Shown here: positions 1 through 8,664 of the stretch, one piece after another
How positions within the stretch are numbered: the stretch's first letter is position 1
Layout: each line of letters starts with the position of its first letter
From: Nitrobacter hamburgensis X14
GTDB lineage: Bacteria; Pseudomonadota; Alphaproteobacteria; Rhizobiales; Xanthobacteraceae
Length of the DNA stretch: 64,000 nt
Reading direction: 5' to 3'
Assembly: GCF_000013885.1 (NCBI RefSeq)
Contig: NC_007964.1
Coordinates: 1,350,001 to 1,414,000, forward strand
Translations under genes and position numbers: made by a program
Notes under the pieces: model-generated
Told to the model about the DNA's origin: nothing
The model's database searches: none
What the model saw: the letters and a program-made list of their open reading frames with translations, nothing else

Positions 1-15
1 TGAGCGGGCCAAGAC

Positions 16-1173
16 ATGATTCCCTATGGTCGTCAGGACATCTCTAGCGCCGATGTCGAGGCGGTCGTCGAAGTCCTTCGGTCAGACTTCCTAACCCAAG
101 GGCCGATGGTCCCCAGGTTTGAGGAGACGTTGGCGCGGGCAGTCGATGCGCCTGAAGCGGTAGCCTTTTCCTCGGCGACTGCGGCGCTGCACGTCGCCTG
201 TCTTGCGCTCGGGCTCGGCCCATCGGATCGACTCTGGACGGTGCCGAACACCTTTGTGGCATCCGCAAACTGCGGTCTCTACTGCGGAGCGATCGTCGAT
301 TTCGTCGATATCAATGCCAAGACCCGAAACATGGATGTCGAGGCACTAGCCACCAAGCTCGAAGCGGCCGAGCGCGACGGCACCCTGCCGAAGGTTGTCG
401 TTCCAGTGGACTTCGCCGGTACTTCCGCAGATCTTGCCTCTATCCGCCGGCTGGCTGACCGATACGGCTTCCGCATCCTTGAAGACGCGAGCCATGCCGT
501 TGGCGGATACTACCAGAATCGGCCCGTCGGTTCGAGCGAGCTCGCTGACGTTACCGTTTTTTCCTTCCATCCCGTCAAGATTGTGACGACAGGAGAAGGC
601 GGTGGGGCGACCACGCGTTCTGCCGAGATCGCCCATCGCATGCGCCTGCTGCGCAACCATGGCATTTCGCGCGATCCCGCTGATATGACCGCTGTTCCCG
701 AAGGCCCTTGGTACTACGAGCAGGTGATGCTCGGCTTCAACTACCGTATGACCGACATCCAGGCGGCGCTCGGTGTGAGGCAATTTGATCGCCTCGCCAA
801 ATTCGTTGCCCGGCGGCAGACGATCGCGGCGCGTTATCACGAAGGGCTTGCTGGTCTTCCCGTGATTCGCCAGTTCGTGCCGGAGGGCACTCTCTCGGCG
901 TTGCATCTATATGTCATTGAACTGGATGAAACCGTGCGGCGTACTCGCGCTGAGGTTTTTGCGGCGATGCGCTCTTCAGGTATCGGCGTCAACGTCCATT
1001 ACATCCCGGTCCATCTGCAACCATGGTACCGGGCCTTGGGATTCGCCCGTGGCGACTTTCCGGCTTCCGAAAAATATTACGACTTCGCGCTGACGTTGCC
1101 TATTCACCCAAACTTGAGCGCCGAACAGCAAGATTACGTTATGGAACGGTTATCTCACGCGCTCGAAACTTGA
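16..1173 (+). CDS. pseC: PseC-type UDP-sugar aminotransferase (DegT/DnrJ/EryC1 family)
   Basis: PLP-dependent aminotransferase expected to aminate the 4-keto sugar made by PseB (UDP-4-amino-4,6-dideoxy-N-acetyl-beta-L-altrosamine) in pseudaminic acid synthesis, in the cytosol. The 385-residue protein has the family length. The N-terminal MIPYGRQDIS, the TVPNTFVAS segment, the EDASHAVGG motif and the PLP-lysine motif FSFHPVKIVTTGEGG around residue 190 are all present, and the C-terminus has VHYIPVHLQPWYR followed by LPIHPNLS. A TGA at bases 1-3 probably ends the preceding gene (pseB would be expected, but lies outside the window). pseI lies nearby on the opposite strand, which supports the pathway. 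The subfamily call rests on motif resemblance; another nucleotide-sugar 4-aminotransferase is the alternative. Confidence 0.88.
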   Translation: MIPYGRQDISSADVEAVVEVLRSDFLTQGPMVPRFEETLARAVDAPEAVAFSSATAALHVACLALGLGPSDRLWTVPNTFVASANCGLYCGAIVDFVDINAKTRNMDVEALATKLEAAERDGTLPKVVVPVDFAGTSADLASIRRLADRYGFRILEDASHAVGGYYQNRPVGSSELADVTVFSFHPVKIVTTGEGGGATTRSAEIAHRMRLLRNHGISRDPADMTAVPEGPWYYEQVMLGFNYRMTDIQAALGVRQFDRLAKFVARRQTIAARYHEGLAGLPVIRQFVPEGTLSALHLYVIELDETVRRTRAEVFAAMRSSGIGVNVHYIPVHLQPWYRALGFARGDFPASEKYYDFALTLPIHPNLSAEQQDYVMERLSHALET

Positions 1174-1244
1174 ACGTGATCTTTTCGGGTTGGTTTGCGC
1201 GATCAAAAATTTGAAAAACAGATCGCAGGGATCTTCGTGGCACC

Positions 1245-2834
1245 ATGAATATTGGCGAGTTTCTGAAAGAAAATCGGCGATTCTGGACATCCTCTACCTC
1301 GCCCAAGTCTGACCGCGTTATAATTCTTGACCTTTATCACAATGCCAATGTGCACTCCCACCTGTTCGCAAATTGTGTAATTGCAAAGTGCATACAGCAC
1401 ATATGGGGAGGTGAAATCGTCGGGATTTTCGCCGATGACTTTGGTGATGTTCGAAGGACAGACGTTGAAGCGAACCAGGCGCTCGCTCGCTCGTTTGGCG
1501 TCAGTCGCTTTTACAATATTTCCGAATTTCGCAATCGTCGCCTGTCTGATCCGGTCTGGTCAGCCAATGCAGAGAGTGACCTTCGCAAGCGACTACAGGG
1601 TAAATCGGGATCCTCGCTCAGGCAAGCAATTCGGTCACTGTCAGAACCGAAATCCCCACGACGCGGTCTTCTGATTTACAATGAATTTCTGAGACGATTT
1701 GGCTTCGGCACCATCGACAATTTGAGCGACGAACTCATCGCAGTTGCAAAGCTCGTGTTGGCCGACTACGAGGCCCTTCCCATGATGTTTGGAAAGTCCT
1801 CAATTCGAGCGAGTGTATTGGGGCACATTTGCTATTCGGTATCGGGACAGCTGGCTGATTTTTCGGCCATGCACGGCGCACCAACATTCCTGGTAGAACA
1901 GTATATCCCAATTGCTGTTACGCGATATCGGGATCTAACCGACTTGTCGTCCGGTCTTCCCAGCGACTGCAAAGAGATGCTGGAAAGGTGCGCTTTCGAT
2001 CGAGCTCTACTGGATGATCCCAGGCTTGACCTATTCGACGGCGCTGTTGAAGGCACGCTGGCGCGGACTATCGACCCGCTATTGAACCGTGAAGTTGTTG
2101 ATCAGCTACCGGTTTCTCGCGAGGCCTTCCTTGAGAGCTGCGGTGTTAACCCCGAGAATCCTACGGTCTGCGTATTTGCGCATGCGTTTCAAGACGCCCC
2201 GCTGACGCGGCCAAAGCAACTATCGGACGATTACTGGCAAGCTGTTGTCGACGTCGTTGACCTTGCGCGGCAACTGACACATCTCAACTTGATTATTAAG
2301 CCGCATCCGCTGAACGACAGCTATGATGGGAAGCGTTCGTGGGATTCGCTGCGTGAATACTGCGCCGACATCAGAAATATCGGATTTGCAAATGGCGCCC
2401 TCAGCGCTGGTGAGGTCATGAAGCATTGCGATGCTGGTCTCACGGTTCGTGGAACGGTTCTCTACGAAATGGCCGCGGCTGGACATAGAATGATCGCGAC
2501 GGGCGAAGATAAGTTTTCTGGCCTTGGTATTATCGAGGAGGCATCTAGCATGGAAGCTCTGAGGAGCATTCTGTTGAATGTGTCGCGAAAGACTTGGTCG
2601 ATGCCGGTGGATCAGCGTCGGCGCGCAGTGGCTTATTCCTACTGCATGCTCCAGGGATTTCGCAGTAAATCGATTTTAGTTCCCGATAAGCGTTGGGCTC
2701 CTGAAGAATATTTTCGCAGTGCGACGCTGGCGTTGTCGAATTTTAGATTGGAAGAAGATCCCCTCTTCATAAATCTAAAGTCGTTTCTCCGGGATGACTT
2801 GCCAATGCTGGTTTCGAGAGAGGCATTCCCGTGA
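1245..2834 (+). CDS. Putative GT-B-like surface polysaccharide protein
   Basis: A 529-residue soluble protein with no clear signal or membrane segment. The C-terminal half looks like a GT-B fold: FAHAFQDAP near residue 310, then LNLIIKPHPLND near 350, and TVRGTVLYEMAAAGHRMIATG near 405, the arrangement seen in capsule and surface-sugar transferases. The N-terminal half (VIILDLYHNANVHSHLF) is not recognised. Base composition is visibly more AT-rich than in the housekeeping part of the window, which suggests transfer. It follows pseC on the same strand by about 70 bp and is convergent with pseI, so a role in adding or handling a pseudaminic-type sugar is a reasonable guess. The donor and acceptor are unknown. 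Confidence 0.6.
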   Translation: MNIGEFLKENRRFWTSSTSPKSDRVIILDLYHNANVHSHLFANCVIAKCIQHIWGGEIVGIFADDFGDVRRTDVEANQALARSFGVSRFYNISEFRNRRLSDPVWSANAESDLRKRLQGKSGSSLRQAIRSLSEPKSPRRGLLIYNEFLRRFGFGTIDNLSDELIAVAKLVLADYEALPMMFGKSSIRASVLGHICYSVSGQLADFSAMHGAPTFLVEQYIPIAVTRYRDLTDLSSGLPSDCKEMLERCAFDRALLDDPRLDLFDGAVEGTLARTIDPLLNREVVDQLPVSREAFLESCGVNPENPTVCVFAHAFQDAPLTRPKQLSDDYWQAVVDVVDLARQLTHLNLIIKPHPLNDSYDGKRSWDSLREYCADIRNIGFANGALSAGEVMKHCDAGLTVRGTVLYEMAAAGHRMIATGEDKFSGLGIIEEASSMEALRSILLNVSRKTWSMPVDQRRRAVAYSYCMLQGFRSKSILVPDKRWAPEEYFRSATLALSNFRLEEDPLFINLKSFLRDDLPMLVSREAFP

Positions 2835-2897
2835 AGAGTTCGAAGCGATTTTGCAACCAGGATTAATCTCTTCCGGACTCTGTTCAGCCGACGATCG

Positions 2898-3953
2898 TCA
2901 CGCGATCATTGACCACTTTAGCGCTTCGCCATAGGCGATGTCGCGCGCGGCGGTGCGGCCGATGACGTCGGGTAGATGCTTTGGCGGCAGGCCAAAGCCG
3001 GGCCGGATCACGCGGATATTCTCGCTCGTCAGAAGCTCCCCCGCCTTGATCGGCTTGACTGCGTAGATCGAACGGCGAAACCGCGTGTTGGCCTTCTCGC
3101 TCTGGACGAGGCCATAGTCGACAAATCCGAGCGCTAACCATGCCGACTTGCAGTCGTCGACCAGCCGCTTGAACTCGTGCGGTTCGAGCGAAAACGCTGC
3201 GTCTGGACCACCGTCGGCGCGCGAGATCGTAAAATGCTTCTCGATTATGGAGCCGCCCAGCACGATCGAGGCGACGCAGGCGGCAGAGCCCGGCGCATGA
3301 TCGGAAAGGCCGGACACGGCGTTGAAGGCCTGGCCGAGATGCGCCATCGTGCGTACATTCGCTTCCTCGATCGGAGCCGGGTAGGCACTGGTGCAGTGGA
3401 GCAGCGCGATGCCGCCGGCGCCGTTGCTGCGCGCCGTTTCGACCGCCTCCTCAATCTCGCCGAGATTGGCCATCCCGGTCGAGATGATCATCGGTTTGCC
3501 CTGTTTGGCGACATATTTGATCAGCGGCAGGTCGATCACCTCGAACGATGCGATCTTGTAGGCGGGCGCATCGAGCCCTGCGAGCAGGTCGACGGCGGTC
3601 TCGTCAAAGGGACTAGAGAAGATCGTGATCCCAAGCTCACGCGCCTTCGCGAACATTTGCCCATGCCATTCATATGGTGTGTGAGCCTGCTGGTAGAGCT
3701 GGTGGAGCTTGTAGCCGTCCCACAGGCCGCCCTTGATCAAAAACTCCTCGCCATCGTGAGGAATGGTCATCGTGTCGGCCGTATAGGTCTGGATCTTGAT
3801 CGCGTCAGCGCCGGTGGCGGCGGCTGCTTCGATCAGCTCCAGCGCCTTCGAAAGCTTGCCGTTATGGTTCGCCGACAGTTCGGCGATGATGTAAGGAGGA
3901 CAGTCCGGGCCGATCTTGCGCCCCCCGATGGTGAGTTCCGGGCTCTGCATCAC
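2898..3953 (-). CDS. pseI: Pseudaminic acid synthase (NeuB family)
   Basis: Condenses phosphoenolpyruvate with a 2,4-diacetamido-trideoxy-altropyranose to give pseudaminic acid. The 351-residue length is normal. The N-terminal TIM-barrel carries IIAELSANHNGK (about residue 22), DAIKIQTYTADTM, FSSPFDETAVDLL, YKIASFE and LSDHAPG. A C-terminal SAF (antifreeze-like) domain starts near residue 285 (RRSIYAVKPIKAGELLT). The first codon is GTG with AGGAG eight bases upstream; an ATG follows directly. It is the last gene of a minus-strand run, about 140 bp after the Nudix gene. PseI is preferred over NeuB because of the DETAVDLL segment, the length and pseC nearby; a legionaminic-type substrate is less likely. 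Confidence 0.9.
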   Translation of the reverse strand: MMQSPELTIGGRKIGPDCPPYIIAELSANHNGKLSKALELIEAAAATGADAIKIQTYTADTMTIPHDGEEFLIKGGLWDGYKLHQLYQQAHTPYEWHGQMFAKARELGITIFSSPFDETAVDLLAGLDAPAYKIASFEVIDLPLIKYVAKQGKPMIISTGMANLGEIEEAVETARSNGAGGIALLHCTSAYPAPIEEANVRTMAHLGQAFNAVSGLSDHAPGSAACVASIVLGGSIIEKHFTISRADGGPDAAFSLEPHEFKRLVDDCKSAWLALGFVDYGLVQSEKANTRFRRSIYAVKPIKAGELLTSENIRVIRPGFGLPPKHLPDVIGRTAARDIAYGEALKWSMIA

Positions 3954-4090
3954 AATCTACGCTCCTGGTGCGAACTGGAAGGCTCGGTTCGCAGCAACGA
4001 AACTCCCATCGCCGCGCAAACCTGATAAACCAGCCGCCGAGGCGGCAAAGCTGCATCGAGGTTACCGCAGGTTTTGACGATTTTCACAAG

Positions 4091-4876
4091 TTATTTCAAG
4101 TTCTTATAGGTTTTGTCCTGCGCGAGTTCAAAGGCGCTGCTCAGGAAGCCGGAGCACAAGCCGGGTTGCATCAGAGTATCCAAAAGGGCGGCGGAAACAG
4201 CGCCCAACGAATCAGCCCGGTTGCGCCGAAACGCCCGCAACTCGGCGGGTGCAACGATTTCAAGTTCAGAATATTCACGATTCTCAAGCGCCGCGAAGCG
4301 GCGCTGGATTTGCGCGGTCGATGAGGCGATCGCGAGCATGATTCCGACGTCGATGACGTGGCTTTGCGGATCCTCGACGAGCGCAACGGCTCTGGAATGC
4401 GCCGACAGCTCGGACGCTCCGATGCCGGTTTCTTCCTCGAGCTCGATCAGAATGCATCGTTCGAGGCTCACCTGTCCGGCCGACCCGACTGCCGCGTCGT
4501 CAACGCCGCCTGACGGCACCAGCTCCCAGCACCCGGCGTCCATCTCCGAGCGACCGCTGCGCCGGCCGAATAAAACGCCATCCGAACAAGATAGGATACC
4601 TGTGACGGCGAGCGGTTTGATCTTCAGCGCGGCATGAAGGCTCGGCTCGCGCCGTTGTGCGAGGAAGTAGCGGTATTCCGAAATCCAGCCAACGATCGTT
4701 TTGGCATCGCAATAATCGACGCTGAACAATCGCCCGTTGTAGAGATCGTGGGAGCGCAGCTCTTTTTCGCGCTGCCAGATTTCGCCCACGCGCGCCTCGA
4801 TGTCTGGGCCGATGGTTGGCGCTGCCGCTCCCAGCGTTACTCTCGGCTCCGACTGAAGCAGGTGAACATTCAGCAT
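4091..4876 (-). CDS. Nudix hydrolase-like protein in the nonulosonate operon
   Basis: A 261-residue protein whose central part (LAVTGILSCSDGVLFGRR, then WELVPSGGVDD) is a Nudix fold. The Nudix box reads IELEEETGIG, so the usual arginine of REUxEExGU is isoleucine, and the stretch between GG and the box is longer than normal. The glutamates that bind metal are kept, so activity is possible but not certain. The ATG at 4876 lies inside the end of the upstream HAD gene (7-bp overlap), which indicates translational coupling. A long upstream extension in the same frame would read through the HAD gene and is not used. Role inferred only from context: hydrolysis of a nucleotide-sugar or phosphosugar by-product. 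Confidence 0.72.
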   Translation of the reverse strand: MLNVHLLQSEPRVTLGAAAPTIGPDIEARVGEIWQREKELRSHDLYNGRLFSVDYCDAKTIVGWISEYRYFLAQRREPSLHAALKIKPLAVTGILSCSDGVLFGRRSGRSEMDAGCWELVPSGGVDDAAVGSAGQVSLERCILIELEEETGIGASELSAHSRAVALVEDPQSHVIDVGIMLAIASSTAQIQRRFAALENREYSELEIVAPAELRAFRRNRADSLGAVSAALLDTLMQPGLCSGFLSSAFELAQDKTYKNLK

Positions 4877-5532
4877 GCCGGTATTCTTCCAAGGAGATCG
4901 GTGAGACGTTCGATGAACACGACCTGACCGGGCCACCCGGCGCGATCGTTCGGCGGCGCCAATGCCCACGTTTTGAGCCCCGCGGCAACTGCCGACATCG
5001 CGCCGATGCGGGAATCCTCGACGGCATGCGACAGGGCGGCCGAGCAATTCAGCCGCCTCAATGCCCTGATGTAGGGTTCGGCAGCGGGCTTGCCTGCGCT
5101 TACCTCATCGCCGCCGACGACATCGTCGATCTTGTCGGCGAGCCCTCCGAATGCGAGCCATCTTTGCGCGGACAATTTGGGCGACGACGTAACTACGGCG
5201 ATCTTCAACCCGCACGTCCGGGCGTGCGCTAGCAATTCATATGCGCCGGCAGCGGGACGCGCGCTTTGCTGCGCCTGCGACACCATGGCTGAGTATTTTT
5301 GCAGGAGATCGGCCGGTGTTCCGGGCAGCTTGTGAGCCATCCTCAGCCGTTCGATAATCACGCCAAGCGGCGGTCCGTTGAGCCGCTGAAACTCGACCTC
5401 GTCGCCGCTCGCGCCGAAGGAGGCGAGGAAGGAACGGTAGACGTTTTTCAGCGCCGTCAGGCTGTCAGCGAGCGTGCCGTCAAGATCCAGAAATAGGCCG
5501 CTGTGGAGCGGGCTGGCGTCAGCTTCCGGCAT
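4870..5532 (-). CDS. HAD-superfamily phosphatase (phosphoglycolate phosphatase-like)
   Basis: A 220-residue HAD hydrolase with all four motifs: FLDLDGTLADS (catalytic aspartates) near residue 15, VVTSSPK near 115, a lysine in SAGKPAAEPYI near 150, and AVEDSRIG near 170, with a helical cap between motifs I and II as in the PGMB-like subclass. The ATG overlaps the TGA of the upstream methyltransferase by one base (TGATG), and its own 3-prime end overlaps the Nudix start. A phosphatase inside a nonulosonate operon would fit removal of phosphate from a sugar intermediate (as NeuB-9-P pathways need), but the substrate is not visible in the sequence. Confidence 0.85.
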   Translation of the reverse strand: MPEADASPLHSGLFLDLDGTLADSLTALKNVYRSFLASFGASGDEVEFQRLNGPPLGVIIERLRMAHKLPGTPADLLQKYSAMVSQAQQSARPAAGAYELLAHARTCGLKIAVVTSSPKLSAQRWLAFGGLADKIDDVVGGDEVSAGKPAAEPYIRALRRLNCSAALSHAVEDSRIGAMSAVAAGLKTWALAPPNDRAGWPGQVVFIERLTDLLGRIPAC

Positions 5533-6365
5533 CAAGGTTTCCGACAGACAAACATCCGGCCTTGCCCAAAGGCGCCGAAGGCGCTCGATATCTCCGCCGA
5601 TACCGCTATGCTGAGCTGGGTTGCCGCGTGGACCAGCGGATGGTCGTAATCTACGGTGCCCCCATTGATAGCCGGGACCAGCACATAGAGCATCAGGTCG
5701 TGAAGCGAAATGAAATCCTCGATCTCGACCTCAAAGCCGAGCGTTTTGAGGTGCGGCAGGATGCGTGTTTCGTCGAAGAACAGGTTGAATTCGGCGGGCG
5801 TGCGCGCAGGCATGTCCAGCAAGGTGCGGCAATGATTTTGCCGATCATAGGTCGCCATCGAATTCTCGATCATGATCAGATGTCCACCTTCCCGCACCCT
5901 TGCGGCAAGGTCGGTGATGGCACGCATCTGCAGTTCGACCGATTCGATGTTAATCAGGCAGCGATCGGTAAAAACGACATCGTATTGCGCCAGCAATCCT
6001 GACGCCGCCGAAAGTTCGAGCGCATTGCCGATTCGGAAGCTGGACCTGTCCTGGAAGCCGTTGGCAACGGCTGCTTCACGCGCGGCGTCGATCATTTCCG
6101 CGGTATAGTCGATGCCGTCGAGTTGCATGCGCGGGAATTGTGCGGCAAGGCCAAAGCAATTCAAGCCATTGCCGCAACCGACTTCGAGAACGTGTGCCGG
6201 CGCATCGCCGAGCCCGATCGCAGACATTCGGCGCGCCAATGCGTCGATCTCGAGCATCTTCGCGGTTCCGGTTCTGGTGGTGGCGCCGAGCGCGGTGCCG
6301 AATTTCGATGCCCAATCCCGCCAATGAGCCCTGACCTGCTCGCGATCCATAATAGCCTTTTCCAT
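5532..6365 (-). CDS. SAM-dependent class I methyltransferase
   Basis: A 277-residue Rossmann-fold methyltransferase. SAM motif I is HVLEVGCGNGLN near residue 60, followed by LDGIDYTAEMIDAA, and a C-terminal module that includes FNLFFDETRILPHLK. The start at 6365 is chosen because GGAAGAGG sits a few bases upstream; a second ATG five codons on is possible. It heads the minus-strand operon methyltransferase > HAD > Nudix > pseI, with overlapping ends to the HAD gene. Methylation of a surface sugar or its precursor is a sensible inference. The family name alone does not give a substrate. Confidence 0.82.
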   Translation of the reverse strand: MEKAIMDREQVRAHWRDWASKFGTALGATTRTGTAKMLEIDALARRMSAIGLGDAPAHVLEVGCGNGLNCFGLAAQFPRMQLDGIDYTAEMIDAAREAAVANGFQDRSSFRIGNALELSAASGLLAQYDVVFTDRCLINIESVELQMRAITDLAARVREGGHLIMIENSMATYDRQNHCRTLLDMPARTPAEFNLFFDETRILPHLKTLGFEVEIEDFISLHDLMLYVLVPAINGGTVDYDHPLVHAATQLSIAVSAEISSAFGAFGQGRMFVCRKP

Positions 6366-6500
6366 TTGCCTCTTCCGCGGCTCGCCTGACATTGCCGAGG
6401 GTTTAATAGCTCTCCTGCACGCCCAGATCCAATGGAAGGAACGTTGGTCTTCAGCAGGTTCGTGACGAGAGTGCGTACAATGCACGGTCTCCAGATCTCA

Positions 6501-6640
6501 TCAAAGGTGCTTCAGTGCGGCCACGGTTCTGAAGATGTACTCTTGGTCAGTTTCAGACAGCGTCGGGAACATCGGCAGAATCAGAATTTTTCGATAGACC
6601 GCCTCAGCGTGAGGGTAGAGGCCGCGGGCTGGTAATCAGG
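6501..6640 (-). pseudogene. Remnant: C-terminal tail of a DegT-type aminotransferase
   Basis: Read on the minus strand, 6623 down to 6501 encodes 40 residues ending in TAA-free TGA: GLYPHAEAVYRKILILPMFP, then TLSETDQEYIF. This is the classic end of DegT/DnrJ aminotransferases (PxAE..Y...L.LPMFP.LS..D). Upstream the frame is lost: a stop appears in this frame and a likely continuation (DYQPAAG) is one base out. No start codon or body remains. It lies directly upstream of the methyltransferase operon on the same strand and is not part of pseC. Confidence 0.75.
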
Positions 6641-6715
6641 AGCGCCGAATCCTGAACCGGAAAAGCCTTCCCGTGAATCCCAGCACGAGTCAGTTCAATC
6701 CAAAAATACTCTAAT

Positions 6716-6781
6716 ATGCTGCCGGCGGGCATTGGAATATGGCAAGGCAAGTTCATCAATCCATGGGACTATCGAAAATAG
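6716..6781 (+). pseudogene. Remnant: C-terminal tail of an SNase-like nuclease
   Basis: A 21-codon open stretch ends in GIGIWQGKFINPWDYRK-stop. The pattern GIW.G.F..PW..R is the usual end of thermonuclease (SNase)-family proteins. Nothing of the catalytic domain precedes it. A second, longer tail of the same kind lies at 7495-7680, on the other side of the methylase gene. Confidence 0.5.
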
Positions 6782-6842
6782 TATGGTCCGCCGCTCGTTG
6801 TGGTTGTAAGGACCATGCGAACTTCAAGGGGAACTAGCACGT

Positions 6843-7463
6843 ATGACCCGGATCACAGCACAAGAGGAATTCTGGGCCGGGGAGTTTGGCGACAACTACA
6901 TCGACCGGAATCAAAGTCAGGAAGTGCTGGCCGCCAAAATCGCGATGTTTGCTCGAATTGTCCAGCGATGCAGCAATGTCCGGTCGGTTCGAGAGCTTGG
7001 CGCCAACATCGGCCTTAATATTCTGGCCCTCAAGACCCTGCTTCCATACGCAACGTTCCAAGCCATCGAAATAAACAGCCAGGCCTTCGAAAGGCTAGCG
7101 ACGATACCCGGAATAGCTGCTTCCAATACGACGTTGTTCGAACCAGTCGAGTGGTCAAGCGTCGATCTGGCGTTTACCGCCGGTGTCTTGATCCACATCA
7201 ATCCTGACATGTTGCCGGTGGCCTATGAAAGGCTCTATGAGGCCAGCAATCGTTATGTCCTCGTGGCGGAGTACTACAATCCCTCCGTGGTCGAGATCAG
7301 CTATCGCGGTCACAGTGGCCGTTTGTGGAAGCGGGATTTTGCCGGCGAGATGATGGACAAGTACCCTGATTTAAAACTTGTCGATTACGGGTTTATCTAT
7401 CATCGAGACCCGGCATTCCCTGCTGACGACCTGACGTGGTTCCTGATGGAAAAGCGGTCCTGA
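6843..7463 (+). CDS. Pseudaminic acid biosynthesis-associated methylase (TIGR03587-like)
   Basis: A 206-residue small methyltransferase that matches the family repeatedly found in pseudaminic acid clusters. Visible marks are the N-terminal QEEFWAGEFGDNYIDRN, a degenerate SAM motif VRELGANIGLN near residue 50, FQAIEINSQAFE, and the typical AFTAGVLIHINPD near residue 120 and VLVAEYYNP. An AAGGGG sequence lies about 12 bases before the ATG. It is isolated: decayed gene ends flank it on both sides (6716 and 7495), so it may be a survivor or a late arrival in this zone. It probably methylates a nonulosonate or a neighbouring sugar; this rests on cluster association only. Confidence 0.85.
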   Translation: MTRITAQEEFWAGEFGDNYIDRNQSQEVLAAKIAMFARIVQRCSNVRSVRELGANIGLNILALKTLLPYATFQAIEINSQAFERLATIPGIAASNTTLFEPVEWSSVDLAFTAGVLIHINPDMLPVAYERLYEASNRYVLVAEYYNPSVVEISYRGHSGRLWKRDFAGEMMDKYPDLKLVDYGFIYHRDPAFPADDLTWFLMEKRS

Positions 7464-7494
7464 TTAATCCGCCAATACAGCATCAGCGGGTCGT

Positions 7495-7680
7495 TGCGAT
7501 CTGCACTACGCACACCGCCAAGATATTGGCGCGCGGTTGTTACGGAGCGGCTATGCCGTCGACTATGCGAAGTCCTCCAAGGGTCGATATAAAGCGGAGC
7601 AGCTAGCAAAGACCGATCGAGCCGGGATTTGGAACGGAACGTTCACGAATCCTTGGAATATCGGCGCGCTACATCGATAG
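7495..7680 (+). pseudogene. Remnant: C-terminal third of an SNase-like nuclease
   Basis: A 61-codon open stretch without a start: CDLHYAHRQDIGARLLRSGY, then AVDYAKSSKGRYKAEQ and AGIWNGTFTNPWN, ending in TAG at 7680. GyAvdYakyskgrY..aq..A...rrGiW.G.F..PW is the C-terminal part of thermonuclease-family proteins. The N-terminal barrel with the catalytic arginines is absent, so this is a gene fragment. Codon use and composition look like the rest of the island. Confidence 0.7.
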
Positions 7681-7840
7681 GCTTGCCAGGTTGAGTATTT
7701 CACAGGATTGCCGGAATGCGTTTGACGATGTTAGGAGAGCACAGCCTTCGAGGATATATCGTGCTAGCAGTCCAAAACGACTTTGATCTGCTTAACAGCG
7801 CTATCGACCGCCGAAACTTGCGAACACATCGCTCTATTAA

Positions 7841-7936
7841 CAATCCACGCTGAGCCTGCCGATGTTCCCGCAGCCATCTGACGAAGACGTCGACTATGTG
7901 ATGAACGCCGGTCTCGGTTTCTACGATGCCGAATGA
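7841..7936 (+). pseudogene. Remnant: aminotransferase tail overlapping the spsF start
   Basis: A 31-codon open stretch encodes STLSLPMFPQPSDEDVDYVM then NAGLGFYDAE-stop, the typical C-terminus of a DegT-type aminotransferase. A stop (TAA) precedes it in frame at 7838, and no body of the gene remains; 7681-7840 shows nothing I can assign. Its TGA (7934-7936) lies just inside the spsF coding region, which is the overlap expected for two adjacent genes of one operon. An aminotransferase gene was therefore probably deleted upstream of spsF. Confidence 0.75.
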
Positions 7937-8651
7937 AGTTGTAATCATCACTCAGGCGCGCATGACGAGCACTCGTCTCCCGGGCAAGATCTTGATGCGC
8001 GCCGGGGAACGTACACTTCTTGAAACGCATCTCGATCGCCTCGCCGATGTCGGCGTGCCCGTGATCGTCGCGACGACAACGAATCTCTCCGACGGTCCCG
8101 TTGTCGAACTTTGCGCCGCACTCGACGTTCCGGTATTTCGCGGCAGTGAGAATGACGTACTGGAACGTTACCAAAGAGCGGCGCGCGCACACGAGGCTCG
8201 CCACGTAATCCGCGTGACGTCGGACTGCCCACTCATCTGTCCAGACGTGATTTGCGCCGGCCTCGACGTCTATTTGGGCTTGAAGAGCGAGTCCATTTAT
8301 CTCTCGAACGGCGAAAGGCGGACCTATCCTCGCGGCATGGATTTCGAAATTTTTTCCCGACGCTCGCTCGACTTCGCCGCGGAGCATGCCAGGCTTCCGT
8401 CCGAGCGCGAGCATGTGACAGGTTGTATTCGCACGTCGATGCCAGATATTCGCCACGAGCACTGCACGGATGAAGAAGATCTCAGCGACTGGCGCATCAC
8501 CGTCGACACCGTCGACGACTTCAAACTCGCCAAACTTTTGATTGAAGACCATCATGCGGCCGAGATGGATTACCCGGGCTTAAAGGCTTTGCTGAAAGCG
8601 CACCCGGAGCTCATGAAAATCAACTCTCACATTCAACAGAAACCGATCTAA
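7926..8651 (+). CDS. SpsF-like cytidylyltransferase (nonulosonate/spore-coat polysaccharide type)
   Basis: A 241-residue nucleotidyltransferase of the CMP-sugar synthetase/SpsF type. The N-terminal signature ITQARMTSTRLPGKIL (residue 8 on) and the VIRVTSDCPLI segment near residue 97 are the nucleotide- and metal-binding parts; DWRITVDTVDDF near 190 is typical of SpsF proteins. It would activate a sugar acid with CTP, or act as a relative of PseF. Upstream it overlaps an aminotransferase remnant, and a TAAGGAG site leads straight into a broken NeuB-family gene, so it looks like the one intact member of a decayed three-gene operon. Confidence 0.82.
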   Translation: MPNEVVIITQARMTSTRLPGKILMRAGERTLLETHLDRLADVGVPVIVATTTNLSDGPVVELCAALDVPVFRGSENDVLERYQRAARAHEARHVIRVTSDCPLICPDVICAGLDVYLGLKSESIYLSNGERRTYPRGMDFEIFSRRSLDFAAEHARLPSEREHVTGCIRTSMPDIRHEHCTDEEDLSDWRITVDTVDDFKLAKLLIEDHHAAEMDYPGLKALLKAHPELMKINSHIQQKPI

Positions 8652-8664
8652 GGAGCTGACATCG

